Shown: piece after piece, positions 16,082 to 25,168 of the stretch | Position numbering within the stretch: position 1 is the stretch's first letter | Layout: every line of letters starts with the position of its first letter | Source: an uncultured Ruminococcus sp. | GTDB lineage: Bacteria; Bacillota; Clostridia; Oscillospirales; Ruminococcaceae | Direction: 5' to 3' | Length of the DNA stretch: 25,518 nucleotides | Assembly (NCBI GenBank): GCA_910579835.1 | Contig: CAJTWQ010000027.1 | Location: 1 to 25,518 of the forward strand | The notes under the pieces: model-generated | Databases searched by the model: none | What the model was told of the DNA's origin: nothing | The model's input: the letters and a program-made list of their open reading frames with translations, nothing else | Position numbers and translations under genes: made by a program

Positions 16082-16365
16082 TTGGAAGGTTTTTTGAAAA
16101 GTTTCGAAACATATAAAGAGGAAAACCGCATGAACCGCGAAAAAACGACGAGAATATTATTGCATCCGAAAAAACGATCGACGTTGTGCGTCCGCTGATG
16201 AGAAATGTGATCTATGTAAAATTTAAAATCGGCAGAGCGATTATGCCAAGCTACTCACATGTGACTGCGATTTTATGCCGGCATTATTGTTTGATTTGCA
16301 ATAGAAGTGAGTATATATTAAAAAGGAAGGTCTCAGCAGCAGACAGTTTGAAAGAACAGAAATAA
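16082..16365 (+). pseudogene. possible frameshifted gene remnant in the malQ upstream region
   Basis: In the 415 bp without an intact gene, a frame open from 16019 reads LEGFLKSFETYKEENRMNREK behind AAGGAG (16068-16073), with TTG 16082 at good spacing, then stops at 16195-16197. One base added in the six-A run at 16140-16145 would join it to the next frame, which continues as DENIIASEKTIDVVRPLMRN and on to TAA 16363-16365, about 95 codons in all. The first two thirds have protein-like composition; the last third is less convincing. No family recognised. It may instead be non-coding. Confidence 0.3.
16291..16319 (+). promoter_or_regulatory. sigma-A promoter of malQ-glgP
   Basis: TTGATT (16291-16296), 17-bp spacer, TATATT (16314-16319). 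Leader about 80 nt, beginning near a small GTCT/AGAC hairpin (16330-16344). Confidence 0.65.
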
Positions 16366-16407
16366 CTCTGCAATGCTATTGATAAAAGTGTATAAGAGGT
16401 GTAAAAA

Positions 16408-17880
16408 ATGCGAAAAAGCTGCATATTAATGCATATATCAAGTCTGCCGTCGGAGTACGGCATAGGAAAAATGGGATGTCATGCCTTTGAATTTGTGGAT
16501 TTTCTGAAAAAGGCTGAGGTCAAATGCTGGCAGATCCTGCCCCTTTCGCCTACGAGTTACGGCGATTCTCCGTATCAGTCGTTTTCCGTCAATGCGGGAA
16601 ATCCATATTTCATTGACTTTGAAATTCTTGAGGGTGACGGACTTCTGGAGCATGATGAATTTGCCTCTGTTGACTGGAATGGTGAACCGGGAAAGGTGGA
16701 TTACAGAGTTATCTGGGAGCATTGCTTTGATGTGCTTAGAACAGCATATTCCCGGTTTAAGGCATCGAAATTTCCTCAGTTCCGCAAATTCTGCGAAGCA
16801 AATAAATCCTGGCTGGAGGAATATGCACTTTTTATGGCGTTGAAATTCAGACATGACGGTAAAGCGTGGTATGAATGGGAGAACGATATTGCAATGCATA
16901 AGCCGAAGGCCGTTGCCGAAGCTAAAAAGGAGCTTAAAAAGGAAATCGGTTTTTTTAAGTTTATTCAGTTTGAATTCAGCCGTCAGTGGCAGGAACTAAA
17001 AAAATATGCCAATGACTGCGGTATTGAAATTATTGGCGATATACCGATATACTGCGCTTTGGACAGCGTTGAGGCATGGGGAGATCATAAGCTTTTCTGG
17101 TTCGACAGAAAGCATAGTCCCGTTGCCGTTGCCGGATGCCCTCCTGATGATTTTTCCCCTGCGGGACAGCTCTGGGGAAATCCTCTATATGACTGGGAAT
17201 ATCATAGAAAAACCGGTTACGAGTGGTGGATAAACCGCATAAAATCGGCATCTGAGATGTATGATATTGTTCGTATTGACCATTTTAGAGGCTTTGAGAG
17301 TTACTATACTATTCCCTACGGCAGCAAGGATGCAACAGTGGGGGAGTGGAAAAAGGGCCCTGATTACGAGCTGTTCCGTCTTGCCGAGGAGAAACTTGGA
17401 AGATTGAATATTATTGCCGAGGATCTTGGGTTCATTACTTCTGAGGTTCGTCAGATGCTGGACAAATGCGGATATCCAGGCATGAAAGTGCTTCAGTTTG
17501 GATTTGATAACGGTGAAAACGAGCATCTTCCCCATAATTTTGCGAATACAAACTGCTATGCTTACACAGGTACTCACGACAATGAGACTCTCAGCGGCTG
17601 GATAGAAAAAATGGATGCAAAATCCCTTAAATTTACAAAAAAGTATCTCAATGTAAAGAAAAAAAGCGAGATTGCACCGGCAGTTATCCGTGCAGCGTGG
17701 TCGAGCGTAGCTATGGTTGCTGCGGCTCAGATTCAGGATTTTCTGGACAGTCCGCCTGAGGACAGAATGAATACGCCCTCGACTCTGGGATGCAACTGGC
17801 AGTTCAGGACTCAGAAGAGCGATTTTACGCCGGCTCTTGCAAAGAAAATACGACGTTTGAACAGGCTTTACAATAGATAA
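16408..17880 (+). CDS. malQ: 4-alpha-glucanotransferase (amylomaltase, GH77)
   Basis: 490 residues, the length of the compact bacterial amylomaltases without an N-terminal carbohydrate-binding extension. It transfers alpha-1,4-glucan segments between maltodextrins, lengthening short chains so that phosphorylase can use them. Signatures are LMHISSLPSEYGIGKMG at the start and SPTSYGDSPYQSFS. The nucleophile is D291 in VRIDHFRGFE, the acid/base E338 in IAEDLGFIT, and D391 in YTGTHDNET is the third carboxylate. AGAGGTG precedes ATG 16408. Followed after 24 bp by glgP, so the two are one transcript. Confidence 0.96.
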   Translation: MRKSCILMHISSLPSEYGIGKMGCHAFEFVDFLKKAEVKCWQILPLSPTSYGDSPYQSFSVNAGNPYFIDFEILEGDGLLEHDEFASVDWNGEPGKVDYRVIWEHCFDVLRTAYSRFKASKFPQFRKFCEANKSWLEEYALFMALKFRHDGKAWYEWENDIAMHKPKAVAEAKKELKKEIGFFKFIQFEFSRQWQELKKYANDCGIEIIGDIPIYCALDSVEAWGDHKLFWFDRKHSPVAVAGCPPDDFSPAGQLWGNPLYDWEYHRKTGYEWWINRIKSASEMYDIVRIDHFRGFESYYTIPYGSKDATVGEWKKGPDYELFRLAEEKLGRLNIIAEDLGFITSEVRQMLDKCGYPGMKVLQFGFDNGENEHLPHNFANTNCYAYTGTHDNETLSGWIEKMDAKSLKFTKKYLNVKKKSEIAPAVIRAAWSSVAMVAAAQIQDFLDSPPEDRMNTPSTLGCNWQFRTQKSDFTPALAKKIRRLNRLYNR

Positions 17881-17904
17881 AACCATAAAATTGGAGGCTA
17901 AAAA

Positions 17905-20247
17905 ATGGATAAGAATTTATTTAAGGAAAAATTAGAGACAAAGCTGAAAAACTGGCACGGCGATTCCATATATGAAGTGCATAATGCGGTTGGCGAAGCC
18001 GTAATGGAAATGTATTCCGAACAATGGCAGAATAGCCGTGAAAAGCATCTTTCCGGCAGGCGCGCCGCGTATCTTTCAATGGAATTTCTGGTAGGCAGGG
18101 CTATCCAGAATAATCTTCTCTGCCTTGGGATATACGATGAGGTTGCCGATGTGCTTCGTGAAAATTTCGGATTTGAAATATCTGAGTTTGAAGAAATAGA
18201 GGACGCCGCTCTCGGAAACGGCGGTTTGGGACGTCTCGCTGCTTGTTTTCTCGACAGTGCGGCGACTCTTGGTCTGCCCCTTGACGGATACGGAATACGC
18301 TATAAATACGGTCTTTTCAAGCAGTCGATAGTGGACGGATTTCAGCGTGAGGAGGCGGACGACTGGTCGAGAAACGGCGATCCCTGGTCGGAGCGCAGAG
18401 ATGAGGCGGTTCTTGTTAGTTTCAACGGTCAGACTGTCATGGCTGTTCCCTATGATATGCCGATATTTGGCTGTAAAACCGATAATGTGGGAACTCTCCG
18501 TCTCTGGCAGGCTGAGCCTTTAAAGGAATTTGACTTTGAAACCTTCAACAACCAGAATTATCTTGAAGCCTCAAAGGAAAAAATTTTTGCCGAGGATATA
18601 TCCCGTGTGCTCTACCCGAATGACGATACCAACGAGGGAAAGAAGCTTCGTTTGAAACAGCAGTATTTCTTTAGCTGTGCGTCATTGACGGACATTATCA
18701 GGAAACATAAGGCACGTTTTGGTACTTTGGATAATCTTGCCGATTATATTTCCATTCAGCTTAACGATACTCATCCGGTTATTTCTATTCCGGAGCTTAT
18801 CCGACAGCTTGTTGATTATGAGGGGTATACCTTTGAAAAAGCTTTTGAAATGGTGAAAAAGATATTTAACTATACAAATCATACCGTAATGCAGGAGGCT
18901 TTGGAAAAATGGTGGATAGGTCTGGTTGAAGAACTTCTTCCAAGAATCTATGAGATCATTATTCAGATTAATGAGGCTCTTATTGCAGAGATGTACGTGA
19001 ATGGTATACAGAAAGATAAAATTAACCGCATCAAGATAATAAAGGGCGAGCTTATTCACATGGCTGATATGGCGTGTTATGCATCAAGTCATATCAACGG
19101 AGTTGCGGAGATACACACACAGATTTTAAGGGACACTGTTCTTGCAGACTGGTACAGTATTTATCCGGAGAGATTTCTCAACGAGACGAACGGCATCACA
19201 CAGCGGCGGTGGCTTGCACTTTGCAACAGCGAGCTGTCCGGTCTTATCACTGAGCTGCTGGGTACGGATAAATGGGTTGTTAATCTGAATATGCTGAAAG
19301 AGCTTGAAAAATATGCCGATGATGAAGCTGTACTTCATCGTTTTATTGATATAAAACAGGAGAAAAAGTCGCAGCTTGCCGAGTTTGTTAAAACCTATGA
19401 TGATGTTGATATTTCCGCTGAATCCGTCTACGATATCCAGATAAAGCGTCTCCACGAATACAAAAGACAGCTTCTCAATGCATTTTCAATTTTGTGGATA
19501 TACTACGGAATCAAGGACGGCAGCATAAAGAATTTTACGCCGACAACCTTTATTTTCGGCGCAAAATCTGCTCCCGGATATAAGCGTGCAAAGGCTATAA
19601 TCAAATATATCAACGAGATAGGCAGGATTGTATCATCCGATCCTGAAACGAAAGATCTTATTAATGTTGTTTTTGTACAGAACTATAATGTTTCTTATGC
19701 GGAGAAACTGGTGGCTGCCGCTGATATTTCCGAGCAGATTTCAACGGCAGGAACCGAAGCTTCGGGAACAGGCAATATGAAGCTGATGCTTAATGGAGCT
19801 GTAACTCTGGGAACTTACGACGGCGCTAACATCGAGATCGTTCAGGAAGCTGGAGAGGAGAACAATTATATCTTCGGCGCAAGGGTCGAAGAGCTGGAGG
19901 AGATCGTTCCGGAATACGACAGCCGAGTCGTGTTTGCCGGAGATCCCATGATACGCAAGGTGGTATCGTCGCTTATTGACGGCAGCGTTTCCGATGGCGG
20001 CAGCGGAGATTTCCGTGAGCTGTACACATCTCTGCTTGACGGTGCGAGCTGGCATAAACCTGACCATTATTATCTGCTTGGCGATTTAAGAAGCTATGTC
20101 GAGACAAAGCTTCGCTGTATAAGCGATTACGGAACAGACCGTATTGCTTTTGCAAGAAAGCAGTGGCTTAATATGTGCAATGCCGGAAAGTTCAGCTCTG
20201 ACCGTACAATTGCAGATTACGCAGAGAATGTGTGGAATATAAAATAA
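17905..20247 (+). CDS. glgP: glycogen/maltodextrin phosphorylase (GT35)
   Basis: 780 residues. It phosphorolyses alpha-1,4-glucan ends to glucose-1-phosphate. Visible features are the YLSMEFLVGRAIQNNLL and ALGNGGLGRLAACFLDS substrate regions, the RLHEYKRQLLN segment, and the pyridoxal-phosphate site EASGTGNMKLMLNGA with Schiff-base K626. It is a little shorter than the commonest bacterial enzymes (about 800-815), mainly from a shorter N-terminus, which is the region of allosteric control in animal enzymes. GGAGG precedes ATG 17905. With malQ it forms a self-contained glycogen or starch breakdown unit; no glgB, glgC or glgA is in the window. Confidence 0.96.
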   Translation: MDKNLFKEKLETKLKNWHGDSIYEVHNAVGEAVMEMYSEQWQNSREKHLSGRRAAYLSMEFLVGRAIQNNLLCLGIYDEVADVLRENFGFEISEFEEIEDAALGNGGLGRLAACFLDSAATLGLPLDGYGIRYKYGLFKQSIVDGFQREEADDWSRNGDPWSERRDEAVLVSFNGQTVMAVPYDMPIFGCKTDNVGTLRLWQAEPLKEFDFETFNNQNYLEASKEKIFAEDISRVLYPNDDTNEGKKLRLKQQYFFSCASLTDIIRKHKARFGTLDNLADYISIQLNDTHPVISIPELIRQLVDYEGYTFEKAFEMVKKIFNYTNHTVMQEALEKWWIGLVEELLPRIYEIIIQINEALIAEMYVNGIQKDKINRIKIIKGELIHMADMACYASSHINGVAEIHTQILRDTVLADWYSIYPERFLNETNGITQRRWLALCNSELSGLITELLGTDKWVVNLNMLKELEKYADDEAVLHRFIDIKQEKKSQLAEFVKTYDDVDISAESVYDIQIKRLHEYKRQLLNAFSILWIYYGIKDGSIKNFTPTTFIFGAKSAPGYKRAKAIIKYINEIGRIVSSDPETKDLINVVFVQNYNVSYAEKLVAAADISEQISTAGTEASGTGNMKLMLNGAVTLGTYDGANIEIVQEAGEENNYIFGARVEELEEIVPEYDSRVVFAGDPMIRKVVSSLIDGSVSDGGSGDFRELYTSLLDGASWHKPDHYYLLGDLRSYVETKLRCISDYGTDRIAFARKQWLNMCNAGKFSSDRTIADYAENVWNIK

Positions 20248-20254
20248 AATCAGA

Positions 20255-20295
20255 ACACCGCTCCTATGTGATGAACAGGAGCGGTGTCGTATTTT
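20255..20295. terminator. bidirectional terminator between glgP and the convergent gene
   Basis: ACACCGCTCCT (20255-20265) / AGGAGCGGTGT (20277-20287), 11 perfect pairs, with CGTATTTTTAT on the plus side and, read in reverse, TCTGATTTTATTTT on the other. It serves both glgP and the minus-strand gene ending at 20306. Confidence 0.9.
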
Positions 20296-20305
20296 TATAT
20301 ATGGG

Positions 20306-22075
20306 TTAGATTTCCCACTCTTCGGGGCTGTAGATCGCGTCTGCGTAATTTTGTGCCATTTCTTCTGCGACATCTTTATCTATGCCCAGTTTGACCATTA
20401 AATCAGTAAGATAATTTACGCATCCGTCATAGCCGATATACTCATAAAAATTATAGGAATCGTAGGAGTCCGAATCTATCTTATATGAATCATCCGGATT
20501 GGGCATATCAAAGGAACAACTGTCTTTTTCGGTAAATATCAGAGAAACGTCACCGTATTCCTCACCATCGATTTTAACTGTGTAGGCGATAGTCTGTTTG
20601 TTATCCCTGCCTTTGAATTTTAGCGTTATAGGGTCGAAACCGGGGATATTCAGAACAGCGTCTCCGGTGAATTTTATATTATCAGGACTTCCGATATTCA
20701 TATCCTCAAAGTCCATAGTGATATTATAATTGTCGGGCTCATCTGAACCGGTAATGCCGCCGATTATCTCCTTATCAATATCAAGACTGATGCTGCCGGA
20801 ATAGGCGTCTTTTCCAGATTCTTTGGCGTTAAGAGAACAATCTATTAATTTAGTTCCGTCATCAACAACGTAAAATTCAACAGCAAAATTGTCCTTGTCC
20901 TTGCCTAATGCATAGAAGATCTCCGATTCATCGTAGCTTAAAGAGAATCCTCTTATAGCGCCCTTTGAATCGATAAAGGTCTTGAGTGAAATGTCCTCGT
21001 CATCATCATCGTCAAGCTGCTTTAGTGAAGTCAGAGCGGTTTTGAAAGCGTTATCGTATACGTTATCAGACACAAGTTCCAGCTTATCAATAAAAATGCG
21101 TCTGATAACCTTGTCGTTTGCTGCCTCTTTTATGAAATTTCTGATGATCTTGATTCCGGTCTTGCTGTTAATATCAACATCAAGCACAGTATATTTGACA
21201 GTTATATCACCGACGGATATCTTTTCGCTGCGCTCGCGGTCTACATCTGATATCGAGGAGTTCCATGCATCGGCGTAGTTATTTATGGAGTTCTTAAGTT
21301 CGGCAGGAGAGATAAGAGTTGTCGGATCGTCCATTATTTCCTTATAGAAGTCCAGCATTTTGATAAGCTGCTGTTCCGTTCCTGACGATTTTATTGAATC
21401 GTTCAGAATGTCATTATAATCAAAGCATATCCATTGTTTCTGTATTTCAGGATATCGCATAAAAAGGCGAGGATTCATCATATCCAGAGCTATATCGAGG
21501 CTAATCAGGCTGTCTCCGTTGAGGTTTGTTCCCAGTGAAATAACTCCTTCAGCTTTTTTACTTTCATTGCCGAGTGAAATGCTGAGATCATCAATATTAT
21601 TGATAATACCTGTCAGTATATCAAGTTCGTCCTGTGTTCCCGAAAAGTTTTCGAGCAGATGATCAAGGAGTTTATCTTTGGCAGCGTCTGCAGCGTCCAG
21701 TTTAAGCTCTATAGTGGATGTGGTTCCTTTTTTATATTTTTTGAGAAAATTCTCGTATTTATCGGCAGTCTTGTCGGCAAAGCTGCCTGAATTTTCCTCA
21801 TTCACCCAGACATAGTATTTTTCAGGCTTCATTGCGATAAGGTTGACCTGATTTCTGACAAGCGCTGAAAAATGATATGCCGTCGCTCCTCCGCCTGCAA
21901 TGACAGCGGCGGATATTCCGCTTATTATTGCAATTTTCTTTCCCTTTTTCTTCTTCGGCGGTTTATCGGATATTTCTGTATCGTTTTGAGAAACGGGACA
22001 GAAATCTTCCGCAGTCTGTTCATTTGTGGTTTTCTGTATATCGTTTGGATTAGTTTTTGCTTTTTTTATGAACAT
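20306..22075 (-). CDS. large single-pass membrane protein of unknown function
   Basis: 589 residues. A polar N-terminal stretch of about 45 residues ends in PPKKKKGKK, followed by one membrane helix (IAIISGISAAVIAGGGATAYHF). The rest is an exported domain of about 510 residues. It has repeated beta-like sections (SISLDIDKEIIGGITGSDE, VSLIFTEKDSC), helical parts, a run of Asp (LDDDDDED), and an acidic C-terminus, and looks like a substrate-free binding or surface protein rather than an enzyme. Similar uncharacterised proteins occur in other ruminococci (DUF6583-like, from memory and uncertain). Start is set by GAGGGAG before ATG 22075; the longer TTG reading at 22099 includes that site. Monocistronic. 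Confidence 0.82.
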   Translation of the reverse strand: MFIKKAKTNPNDIQKTTNEQTAEDFCPVSQNDTEISDKPPKKKKGKKIAIISGISAAVIAGGGATAYHFSALVRNQVNLIAMKPEKYYVWVNEENSGSFADKTADKYENFLKKYKKGTTSTIELKLDAADAAKDKLLDHLLENFSGTQDELDILTGIINNIDDLSISLGNESKKAEGVISLGTNLNGDSLISLDIALDMMNPRLFMRYPEIQKQWICFDYNDILNDSIKSSGTEQQLIKMLDFYKEIMDDPTTLISPAELKNSINNYADAWNSSISDVDRERSEKISVGDITVKYTVLDVDINSKTGIKIIRNFIKEAANDKVIRRIFIDKLELVSDNVYDNAFKTALTSLKQLDDDDDEDISLKTFIDSKGAIRGFSLSYDESEIFYALGKDKDNFAVEFYVVDDGTKLIDCSLNAKESGKDAYSGSISLDIDKEIIGGITGSDEPDNYNITMDFEDMNIGSPDNIKFTGDAVLNIPGFDPITLKFKGRDNKQTIAYTVKIDGEEYGDVSLIFTEKDSCSFDMPNPDDSYKIDSDSYDSYNFYEYIGYDGCVNYLTDLMVKLGIDKDVAEEMAQNYADAIYSPEEWEI

Positions 22076-22122
22076 AGTAGCTCCCTCTTTTCTGAACAAG
22101 ATAAGATATTCTCATCACTTTT

Positions 22123-22151
22123 ATCTTACCACTTAATTTACATAAAGTCAA
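22123..22151 (-). promoter_or_regulatory. sigma-A promoter of the large membrane protein
   Basis: Minus strand TTGACT (22151-22146), 17-bp spacer, TAAGAT (22128-22123). The expected start (about 22116) coincides with the first base of a hairpin GATGAG-AATAT-CTTATC (22116-22100). Confidence 0.75.
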
Positions 22152-22182
22152 TATTTTCTTTTGTATTGTGAATAAAAGTTCT

Positions 22183-22220
22183 AAAAAACAGAGGAGAAAT
22201 AAATATTATATCTCCTCTGT
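22183..22220 (-). terminator. rho-independent terminator after the GH9 gene
   Basis: On the minus strand ACAGAGGAGA (22220-22211) / TCTCCTCTGT (22197-22188) with a 13-nt AT loop, then a run of T ending at 22183. It separates GH9 from the next minus-strand gene's promoter. Confidence 0.9.
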
Positions 22221-22242
22221 TCTTCATACACAAAATCTGAAT

Positions 22243-24951
22243 TTACTTCTTTTTGAGCTTCGCAAGCTTATAGACAAACAACTCTACGGAGATAAGTCCG
22301 ATAACGGCTGCTCCCGAAATAAGAGCTATCATGCCGATATTTCCCTTATCGCCCTTTTTCTCGTCCTTGGCTTCTGATTTTTCTGAATACTTATTGTCAG
22401 AAGATGATGTTCCAACGCCGCTGTTCTCGTCTTTTTTATCGGTTTTTACAGGAGATTTATCGGAATCCTGATCGTCTCCGTCATAAACGGGCGCTCCGGT
22501 TTCGCCGACGATAATTCCGCCGTTTTCCTGAGCTGTGAATCCGGCAAGCCACGCAAGGGAGGCATTCCAGTTAATAGTACACTCATTTACCGACCATGCC
22601 TCAATGTGATCCATATAGCACTTCTGAGGCTCAATTTCACCTTTTTTCCAGCCCATTCCCTGTACCCATGGATCCTGCATTCCAGAATTGGGACCTCCGG
22701 AAAGTACTCCGTTCGGTGCGCTTGGGAAACTTTCATCGATCTGATTTGCCCAGTAGCGGTGGTGGGGATTTTCTATAGCGTTTGCGCCGTAGCCGGTGAC
22801 ATACGAATTATCCATAGCGTTTCTTCCGAGAAGATAGTCCATACCGCCGATAACTCCGTCCATGTATTTATTGTCTCCGGTCATCATATATGCATAGGCA
22901 AGAATAATAGAATTGTCTGCAACAACGGAGTTGGAACCCCAGATGTAGCCCTCGCTGCTGTCATTGTAGCTGATTTTGCTCTGTCCGTAGGGCAGACCGT
23001 AGCCCTGACTTTCTTCAAGGTTAAGGTAGATGTCTGCGGTTTTGCAGATATTTTCAATAATGCTGTCCATGTCGCCGGAGGATACAATTTTATCGTTCAG
23101 CGCAAGGCTCATGGTTCCAAGGGCAGCAGTATGTCCCCAATCGAAGCTGCCCATGCTGCCGACGCTTTCTCCGCCGTCCATTGTTTCGGGAACGCTGAGG
23201 AAGTAGTCTGAGGACTTCATATCTTTGTAGTATGAATCGTCTCCGGTGGTAAGATAAAGTTCGCAGGCAGCCCAGTAGAATTCGTCGTCCACATCGTCAT
23301 CGCCGTAAGCTCCGCCGCCGATAGAACTGTCAAGAGGAGCAAAGACGTCAGGGTTCTTTTTTGCAGCCGCATAGGCGTTTTCAGCGGCTTCAAGGCAATC
23401 GGCAGCGAAATCGGGATCAATATCCTTCCAGAGACGTGAAGCCTGTGCGCCGCAGGCGGCAAGATTAAGGGATGCAGCCGTTGAAGGCGGCTTTACAATG
23501 CGCTTCATTTCGTCGTCTGCCGGAGCGATCCCCAGGCCGGTCCACTTTTCGTCATGAGCTTTGTGGTAGGCCATATCCTTGTATTCGCCTTCTTCAACGA
23601 TCATTTTCAGCATCCATTCCATTTCCCATCTTGACTCGTCAAGCAGATCGGGAATACCGTTGGAGTTTTCCGGCAGAAGCATAGCTCCGTCGCCGTAGAC
23701 CCGGTCATAACCTTTTTTAAGAGCGGTTTCATACTGATTCTGCATCATCCAGAGGGAGAATCCGCCGTTTACAACATATTTTCCGTGGTCGCCCGCGTCA
23801 TACCATCCGCCGGTAACGTCAATAGATTTGCCGGTTGTCCCGTTTTCCCAGTCCGACATTATTTCGGCAGTATCTGTGGAGTGACCGGCAGCTCTCGCCA
23901 GTTTGTCCTTATCGCCGGAGGAAATATATTTGCTTTCAATTTCAATGCCGCTTCTGTTCTGATAGAAGTAGTTGAGGGCGTCGTAAAGCAGTGAGGAATA
24001 TACGGAAGAATCACCGACAGTGAACTTACGGCTCTTGTCCCCGTCTTCTGTTTCTATTGTATAAGTACCGGCGTCGTCAAGTCCTGTAAAGTCCAGAATA
24101 TGTACATTGTCTCCGGAATCCTTATCCGTGCCGAACGGCTCGCTTTTGCCAGAGTATACGGATTTTCTTGAATCGTCAATGATATCGAAGTCAACGGCGC
24201 TTTTGCTGTCGCTGAGCAGAGTGGCGCGCTTTGCGCGGTCTGTAAGATATCCGACCTGGTTTGTCATGATAGGACAGCGGATTTTTTCACCGATTATCTC
24301 GTAATCATTTTCATCGCCGGACATATCAATAAGGGACATATTGTCAAAAGTGATAACAGTTCCCTCCGGAAAGCAGTCGCCCGGCGTATACTGACCGTCT
24401 CCGCCGAAGTGGAACGCCCATTCTGCAACGTCAAGGGACTGAGATGCTGTAAAGGTCAGGCTTACTTTTTTTGTTTCATTTGCACCTATCTGTATTAGCT
24501 CCCATGTAGAGCCTAAATCAGGACCGTTATCAGCCATCATATTGTGCCATATCTCCACATCTCCGTCAAGGTTGCCGATTTTGGTATAGTATTTTCCGCT
24601 GTTGGAGGCGGTTATTTCATATTCGACCTTGTATTGATGACCGGAAACGATCTTTAGACCGCGGTGACGGAACTGGCAGTCCCAGCGATCCTCTCCGCCT
24701 CTGGATGCGCCGCCCGGATTGTTTATAGTTACTTTATATACGCCGTCCTCAATAGCAAAATCCATTTTTGCGGGACCTGATTCAACTATATGCCACGGGA
24801 GACCGACTCCGTCGTCGAAATCCGTCTGACCAAGCTGCTGACCTGCATATACGTCTGTAAGCAGCGTCTGCATAAAAGCCGGAGCCGCCGCCGAGCAGGT
24901 TATCATTGCAGATGCCGTCAGTGACAGGATCTTATTTCTGATCTTCTTCAT
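22243..24951 (-). CDS. GH9 cellulase with N-terminal CBM-like and Ig-like domains and C-terminal membrane anchor
   Basis: 902 residues. Signal peptide to about 36 (ends DVYAG). Residues about 37-215 form a beta-sandwich of the CBM4/9 type. An Ig-like CelD_N domain (about 226-312, begins IRCPIMTNQVGYLTD) comes before the GH9 (alpha/alpha)6 barrel (about 318-810). Catalytic residues visible are D385 and D388 in GGWYDAGDHGKYV, the HHRYW substrate-site motif, and the acid E790 in WSVNECTINWN. After a Ser/Lys/Asp/Glu linker (about 815-870) comes one hydrophobic helix and the basic tail KLAKLKKK. There is no dockerin, no CBM37 and no LPxTG, so the enzyme is probably anchored directly in the cytoplasmic membrane facing outwards. 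Expected activity: cellulase, endo or processive. Start ATG 24951 follows GGAGGTAA. Confidence 0.93.
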   Translation of the reverse strand: MKKIRNKILSLTASAMITCSAAAPAFMQTLLTDVYAGQQLGQTDFDDGVGLPWHIVESGPAKMDFAIEDGVYKVTINNPGGASRGGEDRWDCQFRHRGLKIVSGHQYKVEYEITASNSGKYYTKIGNLDGDVEIWHNMMADNGPDLGSTWELIQIGANETKKVSLTFTASQSLDVAEWAFHFGGDGQYTPGDCFPEGTVITFDNMSLIDMSGDENDYEIIGEKIRCPIMTNQVGYLTDRAKRATLLSDSKSAVDFDIIDDSRKSVYSGKSEPFGTDKDSGDNVHILDFTGLDDAGTYTIETEDGDKSRKFTVGDSSVYSSLLYDALNYFYQNRSGIEIESKYISSGDKDKLARAAGHSTDTAEIMSDWENGTTGKSIDVTGGWYDAGDHGKYVVNGGFSLWMMQNQYETALKKGYDRVYGDGAMLLPENSNGIPDLLDESRWEMEWMLKMIVEEGEYKDMAYHKAHDEKWTGLGIAPADDEMKRIVKPPSTAASLNLAACGAQASRLWKDIDPDFAADCLEAAENAYAAAKKNPDVFAPLDSSIGGGAYGDDDVDDEFYWAACELYLTTGDDSYYKDMKSSDYFLSVPETMDGGESVGSMGSFDWGHTAALGTMSLALNDKIVSSGDMDSIIENICKTADIYLNLEESQGYGLPYGQSKISYNDSSEGYIWGSNSVVADNSIILAYAYMMTGDNKYMDGVIGGMDYLLGRNAMDNSYVTGYGANAIENPHHRYWANQIDESFPSAPNGVLSGGPNSGMQDPWVQGMGWKKGEIEPQKCYMDHIEAWSVNECTINWNASLAWLAGFTAQENGGIIVGETGAPVYDGDDQDSDKSPVKTDKKDENSGVGTSSSDNKYSEKSEAKDEKKGDKGNIGMIALISGAAVIGLISVELFVYKLAKLKKK

Positions 24952-24983
24952 CGTATTACCTCCAATAATAAACTCATTACATC

Positions 24984-25012
24984 ATTTTAATACTTTTTAA
25001 ATACAAAGTAAA
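24984..25012 (-). promoter_or_regulatory. probable promoter of the GH9 gene
   Basis: Minus strand TTTACT (25012-25007), 17-bp spacer, TAAAAT (24989-24984); leader only about 25 nt. The divergent interval 25013-25140 otherwise shows only AT-rich sequence. Confidence 0.55.
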
Positions 25013-25153
25013 GCAAAACAAAAAAAGTTTACAATTGATATAGTGAAAACTCTGTTTTTTCCATATTTCAAGGATTCAAAGGATTTGTTTTTGTTATAAA
25101 ATACATAGACTGAAAAAAATTTTCTTCAGGGGCTTTTCAAGTCTTGACAAATG

Positions 25154-25162
25154 TGATATAAT
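25154..25162 (+). promoter_or_regulatory. extended -10 promoter of the leader RNA and helicase gene
   Basis: TG-A-TATAAT (25154-25162) is a good extended -10. A perfect TTGACA (25144-25149) lies only 7 bp upstream, too close to act as its -35; TTTCAA (25135-25140) would be at 16 bp. Expected start is about 25169. Confidence 0.6.
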
Positions 25163-25168
25163 ATATTA

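Noticed and set aside
17185..17886. 233-codon minus-strand frame over malQ
   Set aside because: Antisense shadow of malQ, Cys/Arg/Ser-rich without motifs.
20990..21020. Tandem trinucleotide repeat (GTCATCATCATCGTC)
   Set aside because: It encodes the Asp run of the large membrane protein on the minus strand and is too short to be a meaningful repeat.
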